From contig CAZRIV010000014.1 in assembly GCA_964600235.1 (NCBI GenBank), positions 1 to 64,000 on the forward strand: 64,000 nt of DNA, written 5' to 3'. Below the pieces are notes generated by a model, which worked only from the letters and a program-made list of their open reading frames with translations, ran no database searches and had not been told where the DNA came from. Position numbers and translations under genes: made by a program. Source of the stretch: MWEI01 sp964600235 (GTDB lineage Bacteria > Desulfobacterota > Desulfomonilia > UBA1062). Below are positions 11,564 to 20,384 of this stretch, one piece after another. Every line of letters begins with the position of its first letter. Position 1 is the stretch's first letter.

Positions 11564-11769
11564 AGGTTCTCCTCCATGTGTTTCATCTCTCTGATTGAAG
11601 ATATCATCTTTCCCGCCACGATCATAATACTAATCTCAAGGAGTCTTTTCTCTCTATGTAGGCCGGATCATGCACGACTTCAAGACCCTGTGAGCAGGAA
11701 AACCCGGCCGGGTTGAACCCTTGGCCTTCCACTTGCCATCTAATTCATAATCACCTGGGAGGAATAGAC

Positions 11770-12855
11770 ATGATAAAAAAACTCCTGAAAGGATTGCTGG
11801 CCATGCTGCTTGTCCTGAGCGCAACGAACGGAATCTCGGCCGATACGAAATACGAACTGGCAACCTTTGCCGGGGGGTGTTTCTGGTGCATGGAACCGCC
11901 CTTTGAGAAACTGCCCGGCGTCACCGAGGTGATCTCGGGCTACACGGGCGGTCACACGTCGAATCCCACCTATGAAGAGGTCTCGGCCGGCCGGACCGGC
12001 CATGCCGAGGCCATCCAGGTCAGGTTCGACCCTGCGAAGGTGACCTATTCACAACTCCTGGACGTGTTCTGGCGCCAGATCGACCCTACGGACGGCAAGG
12101 GCCAGTTCGTGGACAGGGGGTCGCAGTACCGCAGCGCGATCTTCTACCACAGCGATGAACAGAAACGCCTGGCCGAGCAGTCTAAAGCGGCGCTGAACAA
12201 GAGCGGCAGGTTCGAGAGGCCTGTCGTAACCGAGATCGTCAAGGCGTCCACCTTCTACAGGGCAGAGGAATACCACCAGGACTACTACAAGAAAAATTCG
12301 ATCCGGTACAAGTTCTACCGCATGAACTCGGGCCGTGACCAGTTCCTGAAAAAGGAATGGGGAAACGACAAGAAAGGCGGTGAGACCGGCAGGCTGCCCA
12401 TGTACTCCAAGGGAACTTATAAAAAGCCCTCTTCAGACATCCTGAAAAGGGTGCTGAGCCCCCTCCAGTTCGATGTGACCCAGAAGGAGGGGACCGAACG
12501 GGCCTTTGACAACGCCTACTGGGACAACAAGCGCGAGGGGATCTATGTGGACATCGTTTCCGGAGAGCCCCTGTTCAGCTCTCGGGACAAGTTCGACTCG
12601 GGTACGGGCTGGCCGAGTTTCACCCGGCCGCTGGAACCGGACAATATCAGGGAGAGACAGGACAGGAGTCTCTTCATGGCAAGGACCGAGGTGCGCAGCA
12701 GGCACGCGGACTCCCACCTTGGACATGTCTTCAATGACGGCCCGGCGCCCACAGGCCTGCGCTACTGCATGAACTCCGCGGCCATGCGGTTCATCCCCAG
12801 GGAAGACCTCGAGAGGGAGGGATACGGGCAGTACCTCGGGCTGTTTGACAAATAA
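11770..12855 (+). CDS. msrAB: exported bifunctional peptide methionine sulfoxide reductase MsrA-MsrB
   Basis: 361 residues. A signal peptide (1-24) precedes the MsrA domain with GCFWC (36-40) and an MsrB domain from about residue 215 with FDSGTGWPSF, HADSHLGHVF and catalytic Cys in RYCMNS. MsrA reduces the S epimer and MsrB the R epimer of methionine sulfoxide in oxidised proteins. The signal peptide places it in the periplasm. The MsrB domain lacks the four zinc cysteines, as in the non-zinc subtype. ATG at 11770 follows GGGAGGAATA; an upstream in-frame ATG at 11713 has no such site and would disrupt the signal peptide. It is divergent from ftsH. Confidence 0.93.
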   Translation: MIKKLLKGLLAMLLVLSATNGISADTKYELATFAGGCFWCMEPPFEKLPGVTEVISGYTGGHTSNPTYEEVSAGRTGHAEAIQVRFDPAKVTYSQLLDVFWRQIDPTDGKGQFVDRGSQYRSAIFYHSDEQKRLAEQSKAALNKSGRFERPVVTEIVKASTFYRAEEYHQDYYKKNSIRYKFYRMNSGRDQFLKKEWGNDKKGGETGRLPMYSKGTYKKPSSDILKRVLSPLQFDVTQKEGTERAFDNAYWDNKREGIYVDIVSGEPLFSSRDKFDSGTGWPSFTRPLEPDNIRERQDRSLFMARTEVRSRHADSHLGHVFNDGPAPTGLRYCMNSAAMRFIPREDLEREGYGQYLGLFDK

Positions 12856-13020
12856 AATTCCTCCCATGATGAGGACCACACCGGTATCATAGAATAAACT
12901 ACAGGCCGGGCATGATCTTGTGATATACTGCATGCACCTTAAGCCGTCCGGCCTGCGTGTCATGGCCGGGAAGGCATGTATTGATCTTATCCAACCATCC
13001 CCTGACTGGAGGGCGTAGCC

Positions 13021-13689
13021 ATGAAAAGGAAGACTATCATCGTGACGGCCATCGGGGTGCTTTTAGGCCTTGCCTGCGCGGTCTTCGTCCATGAAGGGCT
13101 GTCCGGGGACCGGGAGATGAGCATCGATGAACTCAAGCTGTATGCCCACCAGGGGAATCTCGATGCCCAGAACAAGCTCGGTGCCGCGTACTTCAACGGC
13201 AAAGGCACAGCTAAAAATGTTGCAGAGGCCCACAGGTGGTTCAGGGAATCGGCTGAAAAGGGATATGCCAAGTCACAGTATAATCTGGCAGTGATGTATT
13301 ATCTCGGCCAGGGTGTGGCCAAGGATAATGCAGAAGCGGCACTATGGTTCAAAAAGGCGGCCGACCAGGGGATCGCCGATGCACAGTATAACCTCGGGGT
13401 GCTGCACTACCAGGGCACGGGGGTAAAACAGGACTATGCCGAGGCATTCAGACTGTACAGCCTCTCGGCAGAGAAGGGATACGCCCTGGCGCAGTATAAT
13501 CTGGGCCTGATGTATCTTCAGGGCGCAGGGGTTCCGAAGGACCCGGTGAGGGCATACATATGGCTTGACCTGGCATCCGGGCACAAGATTCCCGGTGCGG
13601 TGAAAAGCCTGGATTATCTGGGTAAGACCATGACGCCCGAACAGCTTGCTGAGGCCAAAGAACTCATGGGCGACTGGAAGCCGAAATAA
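13021..13689 (+). CDS. Sel1-repeat (TPR-like) protein with N-terminal membrane/export signal
   Basis: 222 residues. A hydrophobic N-terminal segment (about 5-25) is followed by four or more 36-residue Sel1 repeats with the pattern AQYNLGVLHYQGTGVKQDYAEAFRLY (only partly conserved in the first copy). Sel1 repeats form a superhelix for protein-protein contacts, so this is a scaffold exposed to the periplasm (inference). The start is ATG at 13021 behind GGAGGGCGTAGCC. It is convergent with the UPF0178 gene, only 16 bp apart. Confidence 0.88.
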   Translation: MKRKTIIVTAIGVLLGLACAVFVHEGLSGDREMSIDELKLYAHQGNLDAQNKLGAAYFNGKGTAKNVAEAHRWFRESAEKGYAKSQYNLAVMYYLGQGVAKDNAEAALWFKKAADQGIADAQYNLGVLHYQGTGVKQDYAEAFRLYSLSAEKGYALAQYNLGLMYLQGAGVPKDPVRAYIWLDLASGHKIPGAVKSLDYLGKTMTPEQLAEAKELMGDWKPK

Positions 13690-13705
13690 TGAAAAGGGGT
13701 GTGTA

Positions 13706-14158
13706 TCACCTTCCCCTGAGCACCGTCCGTATGAGTCCGTCCAGTTGCTGCAGGAAGCGCGAGCGATCACGCTTTCCATAAGGAGCAGGTCCGCCCGTAA
13801 TGTCCCCCGTGTCGCGGAGGTAAGCCGAAAGCTCTCTATCCGCAAGGGCACTGCCGATGGTCTCTTTCGTGAAGACGCGTCCCTTGGGATCTATCACGCG
13901 GGCGTCCTTTTTCAGGCACCTTGAAGCGAGCAGGATATCGGCCGATACGGCGATGTCGTCCTCATGGATGTTCTCTACGATCCAGTCGTCCGCGGCGTCG
14001 AAGTGGTCCTTGACGAGCACCATCTCCACCGATAGATCTTTCGGCACCTTCATCCTGGAGTTGGAGACGAGGTAGACCTTGAACCCATACCGTCTGGCCA
14101 CCCGGAATACCTCTTCCTTCACCGGGCTCGCATCCGCGTCGACATAGATCTCGATCAA
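13706..14158 (-). CDS. UPF0178/DUF188 (YaiI/YqxD) family protein
   Basis: 150 residues starting IEIYVDADASPVKEEVFRVA, the hallmark of this PIN-like family, with conserved acidic residues (VDADA, DxFDAADDWIV, SADI). The biochemical role of the family is not settled; a nuclease-like fold is assumed. The start is TTG at 14158, embedded in the stop of the upstream VF530-type gene (overlap TTGA), which suggests translational coupling. Confidence 0.9.
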   Translation of the reverse strand: MIEIYVDADASPVKEEVFRVARRYGFKVYLVSNSRMKVPKDLSVEMVLVKDHFDAADDWIVENIHEDDIAVSADILLASRCLKKDARVIDPKGRVFTKETIGSALADRELSAYLRDTGDITGGPAPYGKRDRSRFLQQLDGLIRTVLRGR

Positions 14159-14382
14159 GAGGCGGCCTTTCTGGTCCGGCGATAAAGTTCTTCAACCTTT
14201 TTCCTCGCCCACGGGGTTTTTCTCAGGAACTTCAGGCTCGATTTCATGCTGGGGTCATGGGTAAAGCACCTGATGTCGACAATCCTCCCCATCTCGGCCC
14301 ATCCGCAGCACTCCACCAGTTCCGTGAGCATCCTTTCCAGGGTGATGCCGTGGAGAGGGTTATTCGGTTGTCTCTCAGCCAT
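14155..14382 (-). CDS. DUF2132 (VF530-like) DNA-binding family protein
   Basis: 75 residues. NNPLHGITLERMLTELVE, IRCFTHDP and SSLKFLRKTPWARKKVE match the VF530/DUF2132 family, small proteins with a helical fold proposed to bind double-stranded DNA. ATG at 14382 with a weak GGTGGG upstream. It overlaps the next gene by four bases. Confidence 0.9.
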   Translation of the reverse strand: MAERQPNNPLHGITLERMLTELVECCGWAEMGRIVDIRCFTHDPSMKSSLKFLRKTPWARKKVEELYRRTRKAAS

Positions 14383-14527
14383 CTTCCCACCTGAAGGATT
14401 GCATGCTCACTCATAACATAAAGCCGTTCAGGTATACCAACAATAATCCGTCCGCATGATGCCGGCCAGGTGGAGGGGGGATCCATGGCTTTATCCCGAA
14501 TCGTGCAACGGAATTGTTTTTATTAGG

Positions 14528-14613
14528 TCCGTTGAACCCAGTGATTTCGCAGCATGAAACGACCGGTAAATTCAGCATTCTTCTGATGCTGCGAAATCAC
14601 TGGGTTTAACGGA
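14528..14613. repeat. long imperfect palindrome (dispersed element, copy A)
   Basis: 28-nt arms at 14528-14555 and 14586-14613, with one mismatch, flank a 30-nt loop. The arms and parts of the loop match the palindrome at 38177-38264 (about 21 of 26 arm positions; both loops contain AAAC, CCGG and GCATTC in the same order). The surrounding 342-bp gap between the DUF2132 gene and the methyltransferase gene holds no gene. It may act as a terminator for the methyltransferase transcript, but the homology to copy B suggests a dispersed, possibly mobile element. Confidence 0.8.
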
Positions 14614-14724
14614 TAAAGTTTTAATATCTCTTCAAGAGCAAAATCCACGGCTCAATTTCCTGCAGATGCCTGTGTTCAAAGGCCTGTTCTCATCGACCCG
14701 GGTTACGTCATGATCCGTGCATGG

Positions 14725-15552
14725 TCATCCGGGCCTCTCCCCGGACACTGGGGGCATAACGCCGACGGCCTTGAAAAAGGTGTAACAGAACACCCCGTCA
14801 TCGGCAGCGGTACGATAGAGGTCACGCACACCGGCGTCGAACTCGGCAGGATCGATGATCCCCGCCTGCAGGGCCTTGTCTCTTATGCCTTCGATCATTG
14901 CAGTGAACGTATTCTTCGTAAACCCTTCCACAAACTCGGGCCTGCTCGCATCCACATATACCATGCGTGGCGAGACCCTTATGTCCATGAACCCGGCTCT
15001 CATGAGAAGGGGATACAGCTCCCGGCCCATCATGGCATTCCCGCCGGCCCTTGCCTGCAGCTCGACCTGGCATGCGATGGCCTTCTGGGCGGCCGCACTC
15101 TGCGGATAAAAGAACGCGGAACCATGGTCGCCTTCAATGGCCGTAACGGTGCCGCCGGGCTTGAGCAGCCTCCTGATATTGACCAGGGCATCCACAGGTG
15201 CGCCCAGGTGTTCGAGCACAAAGCAGATGAACACCTGGTCAAACCGTTCGTTCTCAAAGGGCAGATGGAATACGTCCGCCTCCTGGAAGACCACATTGGT
15301 GATATGCTCCCGGGCAATCCTTTCCCTGGCCTTGTTGAGGGACTGTGGTGAAATATCAATGGAGGTGATCCGCGACTGGGGGTTTTGTCGCGAAAGGAAC
15401 ACGGTCTGGGCCCCGGTGCCGCACCCCACCTCCAGGACGGCGCTCCCGGCAGGAAAGACCGTGTCATGGTGCAGCAGGTCCGCAAGGGTCCGAGCCTGGC
15501 TCGAAAGCCTCTCCGTTTCCGTATCGGTATAGCCGTGAATATAGCCGTGCAT
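14725..15552 (-). CDS. class I SAM-dependent methyltransferase
   Basis: 275 residues. Motif I VLEVGCGTGAQT (about 42-53), an acidic residue after beta-2 (ITSIDISPQ), a conserved D before FHLPFEN and LLKPGGTVTAIEGDHG define a Rossmann-type methyltransferase of the UbiE/Methyltransf_25 kind. The substrate is unknown. The start is ATG at 15552 behind AGGAGGGGGCAAGAC. It stands alone, with the large palindrome at 14528-14613 downstream. Confidence 0.9.
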   Translation of the reverse strand: MHGYIHGYTDTETERLSSQARTLADLLHHDTVFPAGSAVLEVGCGTGAQTVFLSRQNPQSRITSIDISPQSLNKARERIAREHITNVVFQEADVFHLPFENERFDQVFICFVLEHLGAPVDALVNIRRLLKPGGTVTAIEGDHGSAFFYPQSAAAQKAIACQVELQARAGGNAMMGRELYPLLMRAGFMDIRVSPRMVYVDASRPEFVEGFTKNTFTAMIEGIRDKALQAGIIDPAEFDAGVRDLYRTAADDGVFCYTFFKAVGVMPPVSGERPG

Positions 15553-15643
15553 GTCTTGCCCCCTCCTACCCGGTGCCCCTTCACCGGGGGGTCCGGCTCA
15601 TGAAGAAAGCATATTATGGTCTTTCGACCCTTGCAACAATATG

Positions 15644-16195
15644 CTATTTCTTGCGATAAATCCTTCCGGTACTCGGGTCAACGACAAGATCGACGGTCTG
15701 GACGTTGGGAGGCGGTGTGCTGAGGCTTCCCAGGTTTAGGCTACCTGAAAAAAAAGCATCCACCGCATGCAATTGAGACCATCTGTTGCCCTGAAGGCCC
15801 AGGGATTGTGCATTGTCATTGTCAGGAAAGACATCGACATGATCAAAACGGAACTCCTTCAATATGACAGTGTTCCTGTCCTCAGAGATCTCAAGGGCCA
15901 CCTCGAATATCCTGTCGCGGACATGAGCGGCATCACTTCCCTTTTGCAGAATGAGTCTGTTTGATCCCTTCACCCCCATGGAAAAGTCGCTGCCGACAAA
16001 ATGCAGCCCGAAGCCCGTGTCGGTCGATTTTATCCTCAGGGTACCGTTCACATCCAGGGCGTGTAGGGGTTTGTCAAGGCCTACACCGACACTGCCTTCC
16101 TTTGTCAGCGACAATGAACTCCTGTTTCCGTTCTGATCCTTCACGTATTGGCCTGACGCACCCAGGGCTTGGTCAACAGTAAGATCCACACTCAT
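15644..16195 (-). CDS. uncharacterised protein with tail-fibre/adhesin-head-like segment
   Basis: 183 residues without a signal peptide. The KPLHALDVNGTLRI segment resembles the repeated head motif seen before beta-prism stalks in tail-fibre and trimeric adhesin proteins. The C-terminus VDLVVDPSTGRIYRKK is also common in such structural proteins. No enzymatic motif. The start is ATG at 16195 behind AAGGAGATGACAAA. It overlaps the stop of the preceding small gene. Possibly a secreted or phage-derived structural part, but no other phage gene is present. Confidence 0.7.
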   Translation of the reverse strand: MSVDLTVDQALGASGQYVKDQNGNRSSLSLTKEGSVGVGLDKPLHALDVNGTLRIKSTDTGFGLHFVGSDFSMGVKGSNRLILQKGSDAAHVRDRIFEVALEISEDRNTVILKEFRFDHVDVFPDNDNAQSLGLQGNRWSQLHAVDAFFSGSLNLGSLSTPPPNVQTVDLVVDPSTGRIYRKK

Positions 16196-16470
16196 TTTGT
16201 CATCTCCTTTTTATGGTTCTTTCTATCATTCTCGTTATCTCCGGCAACAGGCCCAATCAAGGAATGAATGCCACGCAGTCGGACCTGTCTCTCGATCGGA
16301 AGTGATTCAATTGAGGATACCAGTTCATCCGCTATCTTCACTGACGACCTGACTGCTGTTGCACATACAAAGGGTGGGCAGATGACCCCACGGTGCTGTC
16401 GTATGCGGTATTCCATCAGCGGTCTTGTGAGATCCTGCTCGGACAACTTGTAATAACACCGGCGGGGCAT
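16192..16470 (-). CDS. small hypothetical protein
   Basis: 92 residues from ATG at 16470 (behind GGGAGCTTCCC), starting PRRCYYKLSEQDL. The first 55 bp overlap the end of the upstream lipoprotein gene in another frame, and its stop overlaps the next start (ATGA-type junction), which supports translation in an operon. No family recognised; composition is mildly basic with a helical middle (SSVKIADELVSSIESLP). It could be spurious, the main support being spacing. Confidence 0.45.
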   Translation of the reverse strand: MPRRCYYKLSEQDLTRPLMEYRIRQHRGVICPPFVCATAVRSSVKIADELVSSIESLPIERQVRLRGIHSLIGPVAGDNENDRKNHKKEMTK

Positions 16471-17423
16471 GGGAAGCTCCCGGTGACCATGCCCGGAATC
16501 GAGCCGGTTAACCGAGCCGGCCACGTACATGCCGTCTGCCGCGAAAGCTGGGCGCTCCGGACTGTTTGGGTCCCATCACGGTCGGTGTCCACCGCCTCAT
16601 TTGACACTGACTTCGTTACACCCGACAACAGGCGGTCGTAATAACAGGTGATGGTGTTGTTTCCTGCCGACAACGTCATGACATAGGAACTCTTTACTTC
16701 CCCGATATCCTTTGCCAGCCATATCGTACCGCTCATGACGCTGTCCGTGGTCCGCCCATACTTGGTCGTGGATATGGAGCATTCGACCGTGCACTGCAGG
16801 GTCTCGAATGTTCCGGCAGGTACGGTCATCGTGGCCTCATTATCATAGGTCTGGCTCATTTCCATTGTCTCTGTCCCGACTATATCCCCGGTCTCGGAAG
16901 AAAAGATGACCTCCTCCAATACGGCACGGTAGGTCCGTCCGAGAATGATGACGTCAGGCTCCAGGTCATCCCCTGATCCTGACATGAAGAAGGCGTTTGT
17001 GAACGTTTCCAATCCATCGCTTATTATGGTTATACCATCCATGGTCGAATAGGTCTGGCGCACCGTCTCATCATCCCCGGTCGTTACGCACAGCACAAAG
17101 GGCCCGGCAAGGGTGTCCTTGCAGCCGTAGACAGCCGGTATTTCCTCCACCTGCGTATATGTTTTCCTTTCTTCGGATTCAATCATCCGGGACATTCCCA
17201 AACCGCTCATGGACATGGTTTCAGAATAGTAAAAAATGTCCCCCGGCCTGGGAGAATAAAAGTAACGGCCGGCATCCACGATCGTCTCCCTCTGGAAAGG
17301 GACCACGCTGCCCTGGCCGCCACTTTCACCGCCACCACCGCCCCCGCATCCCGGTAGAGTGAATACGCACGCTGTGGTAAGCCAGACAAGTGTTCTCAAA
17401 CACATGGCAAAACGGCATCTCAT
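16416..17423 (-). CDS. putative lipoprotein, uncharacterised
   Basis: 335 residues. A signal peptide with lipobox TLPGC (Cys about residue 21) is followed by a six-glycine linker. The rest is rich in beta-strand-like segments (MTVPAGTFETLQC, IWLAKDIGEVKSSYVM) as in DUF3108-like periplasmic proteins; that resemblance is weak. ATG at 17423 follows AAGGAGGAGTTAT exactly, so the longer reading frame to 17561 is rejected. It heads a short operon with the two small genes downstream. The last 25 residues, after the NEAVDTD segment, look non-conserved. Confidence 0.75.
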   Translation of the reverse strand: MRCRFAMCLRTLVWLTTACVFTLPGCGGGGGGESGGQGSVVPFQRETIVDAGRYFYSPRPGDIFYYSETMSMSGLGMSRMIESEERKTYTQVEEIPAVYGCKDTLAGPFVLCVTTGDDETVRQTYSTMDGITIISDGLETFTNAFFMSGSGDDLEPDVIILGRTYRAVLEEVIFSSETGDIVGTETMEMSQTYDNEATMTVPAGTFETLQCTVECSISTTKYGRTTDSVMSGTIWLAKDIGEVKSSYVMTLSAGNNTITCYYDRLLSGVTKSVSNEAVDTDRDGTQTVRSAQLSRQTACTWPARLTGSIPGMVTGSFPCPAGVITSCPSRISQDR

Positions 17424-17769
17424 ATAACTCCTCCTTATCAGCTTATATAAGAAGGTCCCGACCGGCAGCACCACCCCCGCTAACGCGGACTCCGACATAT
17501 AGAGACGGACAGACCGGGAGATTCCGGACCCTCCTTTAAAAATCACCATGCATATGGCCATGACAATACATGCTGATATTCCTCAGCCTATTGTTTCATA
17601 GTAACGGATTGCTGCTTGTCCGTCAATGATCGGTGCACCACCGTTGAACCGCGGCCCGGGCTCAATGACATTTCTTCCCCATCGAAACACTTTTTTCTAT
17701 ATTTTTTCATGGGCATTGCCGATAGCGTTAACTATACAAAAGGTAACACGATAATCTTGCGAGGTATGT
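17424..17769. other. divergent intergenic region
   Basis: 346 bp between the lipoprotein gene (-) and the CheX-like gene (+), containing both promoters. The stretch from about 17680 to 17760 is A+T-rich. The short CCGTTGAACC at 17641 matches the arm end of the 14.5-kb palindrome but has no partner here, so it may be chance. Confidence 0.35.
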
Positions 17770-18243
17770 ATGGATGTTAGTCTCGTCAATCCGTTCATAG
17801 AGGCGACTCTGCACGTCTTGTCCTCTCTGGCATTCACCAAGGCAAGCGCGGGGAAACCCTACCTGAAGAAAGACTCCATCGCAAAGGGGGATGTCTCAGG
17901 GATCGTGGGGCTTTCCGGCGAGGCCAGGGGGACCATTTCGGTGAGTTTCTCCGAGGAAAGCATCCTGGCCATCGTGAGCAACATGTTCGGTGAACCGGTC
18001 AGGGAGATCAACGACGAGGTAAAAGACGCCGTAGGCGAAATCCTGAATATCGTTTCAGGTCAGGCCCGCCAGAAGCTGGAGACAACGGGCAGGATCCTCA
18101 AGGGGGCAATCCCCACGGTGATCACTGGCAAAAGCCACGCCATATCCCACATCACCAAGCAGCCCATCATCGCCATCCCCTTCGATACGGACAACGGCCA
18201 CTTCACCATCGAGGTGTGCATCGAGGACAGGGCATCCGCCTAG
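17770..18243 (+). CDS. CheX-like chemotaxis phosphatase family protein
   Basis: 157 residues. It shows the CheX/CheC pattern: DEVKDAVGEILNIVSGQARQKL (about 77-98) carries the ExxxN pair that dephosphorylates CheY-P. In known systems these proteins dephosphorylate the response regulator. No other che gene is adjacent; a chemoreceptor lies at 42.3 kb and a CheY-like receiver at 52.9 kb. ATG at 17770 follows GCGAGGTATGT. It may act on a non-flagellar receiver. Confidence 0.88.
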   Translation: MDVSLVNPFIEATLHVLSSLAFTKASAGKPYLKKDSIAKGDVSGIVGLSGEARGTISVSFSEESILAIVSNMFGEPVREINDEVKDAVGEILNIVSGQARQKLETTGRILKGAIPTVITGKSHAISHITKQPIIAIPFDTDNGHFTIEVCIEDRASA

Positions 18244-18267
18244 GGAAGCACCATATGGACCCGAACG

Positions 18268-18305
18268 GGGGGAAGGTGGATATGGGCATCCGCTTTCCCC
18301 CTTTT
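18268..18305 (+). terminator. probable rho-independent terminator
   Basis: GGGGGAA pairs with TTCCCCC, followed by TTTT. It lies 25 bp after the CheX-like gene stop. The loop is 20 nt, so it is only a moderate candidate. Confidence 0.5.
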
Positions 18306-18468
18306 CATACCAGATCATGACATGAAACACCCGTCACCGGCCTTGACACCCCTTTTATCGTTCTGTCAAATTGTGAAGGATCGTGTTAAAAAGCAAATAC
18401 ATACTAATTTCAAAGTCCATTATTCATCCATGAGATGTTTGTTTCGTTCGTGAAGGGGGTTAACGGTC

Positions 18469-19809
18469 ATGACAGAAAAGCTCTCGACACTCGGCAAGCT
18501 GAAATATTTCCTGAACCAGGGCATCTGGGATGTTTACCCCAGGGACCTCCCCTGGATGAAGAGAACCATCATTTCATCTCTCAGGGTCCTTTCCATAACG
18601 GTGAAAAAATATGGTTCCGACAGGTGCGCCCTCTGGTCATCGGCCCTGACCTTCTTCACCCTCATGTCCATTGTGCCCGTTGCGGCAGTGGCCTTTGCCG
18701 TTGCAAAGGGGTTCGGCTTCCAGGAGATGCTGAAGCGGCGGCTCATGGAGGACCTGGCCGACCACCAGGAGGTGGTGGTGTATGTCATGGAGTTCTCGCA
18801 CCGTCTCCTGGAGAGCACCAGGGGGGGCATTCTGGCCGGCGTGGGGATCATCGTGCTCCTGCTGTCGGTCATCAAGGTGCTGGACAACATAGAGCAGTCT
18901 TTCAACAATATCTGGGGCGTCACCCACAAGAGGCCTTTCGGCCGCAAGATTGCTGATTACCTGGCCATCATGCTCATTGCGCCCGTCCTTCTCATCACCT
19001 CGGGAAGCGCCACGGTCATGATCATGACGCAGATGCAGGCCATCACGGAAAGTCTCGGCCCGGGGGTGCTCACCCCCATCATAACCGCACCCATAAAACT
19101 CATCCCCTTGAGCCTCATATGGATACTCCTTTCCTTCATGTATGTCTTCATACCCAACACCAGGGTGAACGTCTCATCGGGCCTTGTGGCGGGACTGGCG
19201 GCAGGGGCCGTCTTTGTGATCGTCCAGAAGATCTATATCTCCTTCCAGGTGGGTGTGGCCCACTACAATGCCGTCTACGGAAGCTTTGCAGCCCTCCCTC
19301 TGTTCCTTGTCTGGCTGCAGCTCTGCTGGCTCATCGTGCTGGCCGGGGCGGAGCTTTCCTATGCATACCAGAATGCCCATGCCTGCGGGATCGGGCTGGA
19401 CATGCACAAGATGAGCCCGGCCGGGAAAAAACTCATAAGCCTCACCATAGCCCGTTATGTTGTTGCAGAATTTGCCGCCGGGAGCTCACCCTCGAGCGAC
19501 TCTGGTATATCGGGGCTCTCGGGGCTGCCCCTTGAACTCGTAAGGGCGGTTCTGCATGAGCTGTGCGAGGCGGGCGTCCTCGTCAGGGTTGAGCTGCCCC
19601 CTGACGGCGAATATGCGTACATGCCCGCGAAGGATCCGGACAGGATTACCGTCTTTTCAGTGATAGAGGCCCTCGAGGGGCTGGGGGAGCTCCGCAATGC
19701 CATGCCCTTACCGGGCGCGCCCGAAGACCTGCAGGGGGTTCTCAGGGAATTCAGCCGGATCGTCGAGACCTGCCCGGCCAACAGGCTGCTGAAGGACATC
19801 CCCCTTTAG
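18469..19809 (+). CDS. YihY/BrkB-family inner-membrane protein with C-terminal winged-helix-like extension
   Basis: 446 residues. About six membrane segments between residues 60 and 300 and the motifs ALTFFTLMSIVPV, YNAVYGSFAALPLFLVWLQLCW and AGAELSYAYQN are signatures of the YihY/BrkB family (once misnamed RNase BN). Residues about 320-446 form a soluble region with a helix-turn-helix-like part (LSGLPLELVRAVLHELCEAGVLVRV). The function of the family is unresolved. ATG at 18469; the gene stands alone. Confidence 0.9.
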   Translation: MTEKLSTLGKLKYFLNQGIWDVYPRDLPWMKRTIISSLRVLSITVKKYGSDRCALWSSALTFFTLMSIVPVAAVAFAVAKGFGFQEMLKRRLMEDLADHQEVVVYVMEFSHRLLESTRGGILAGVGIIVLLLSVIKVLDNIEQSFNNIWGVTHKRPFGRKIADYLAIMLIAPVLLITSGSATVMIMTQMQAITESLGPGVLTPIITAPIKLIPLSLIWILLSFMYVFIPNTRVNVSSGLVAGLAAGAVFVIVQKIYISFQVGVAHYNAVYGSFAALPLFLVWLQLCWLIVLAGAELSYAYQNAHACGIGLDMHKMSPAGKKLISLTIARYVVAEFAAGSSPSSDSGISGLSGLPLELVRAVLHELCEAGVLVRVELPPDGEYAYMPAKDPDRITVFSVIEALEGLGELRNAMPLPGAPEDLQGVLREFSRIVETCPANRLLKDIPL

Positions 19810-19854
19810 CCGATTTACGAGAGTCATGCACAGGCTGGGTTTCTGAAGAGTCCG

Positions 19855-20196
19855 TCAGGTTCGGAAGATGAAATAAACAGCCCCCATCAGGCATACCCCG
19901 CTCCAGAGATAATCCAGCTTGAAGGGCTGGTGCATGTAGAACATGGAAAACGGGACGAATACCGACAGGGTGATGACTTCCTGCATGATCTTGAGCTGGG
20001 ACAGATTCAACTGCTGGAAGCCGATGCGGTTTGCAGGGACCTGCAGCATGTATTCAAAGAGGGCGATCCCCCAGCTTGCGAGCGCCGCGATATACCAGTG
20101 GGCGCTGTTGAGGTTCTTGAGATGCCCATACCAGGCAAAGGTCATGAAGAGGTTTGAAAGGACGAGCAGAAGGGTCGTCTGGAGTACTATGGTCAT
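19855..20196 (-). CDS. DUF486 small membrane protein
   Basis: 113 residues with four membrane segments. The motifs FMTFAWYGHLKNL, WGIALFEYMLQVPANRIG and LKIMQEVITLSVFVPFS are diagnostic of the DUF486 family, related in fold to small multidrug resistance transporters. Transport substrate unknown. Convergent with the YihY-like gene. Confidence 0.92.
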   Translation of the reverse strand: MTIVLQTTLLLVLSNLFMTFAWYGHLKNLNSAHWYIAALASWGIALFEYMLQVPANRIGFQQLNLSQLKIMQEVITLSVFVPFSMFYMHQPFKLDYLWSGVCLMGAVYFIFRT

Positions 20197-20384
20197 GGCG
20201 TATGCATCACTCCCAAATTGTCGAGCGTTTACGGGGCCTGCTCTAGCAGATATTCATCGGCATTTCCAGGGTTTTTATAAAGCGCCCCCAAAGGCCTTAA
20301 GCGTGCTGCCTGCCGTGTTCGACTGCAATTCCCTGCGCTGACGTATAATCCCCGATTCTGCCTTTGAAGGGTGTTAAGACCTTG

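Noticed and set aside
15644..16195. Prophage remnant
   Set aside because: Only a weak fibre-like segment is present; no integrase, structural, lysis or packaging gene and no attachment site.
18469..19809. Annotation of the YihY/BrkB gene as ribonuclease BN
   Set aside because: The RNase BN assignment of this membrane family was shown to be wrong; it has no nuclease motif.
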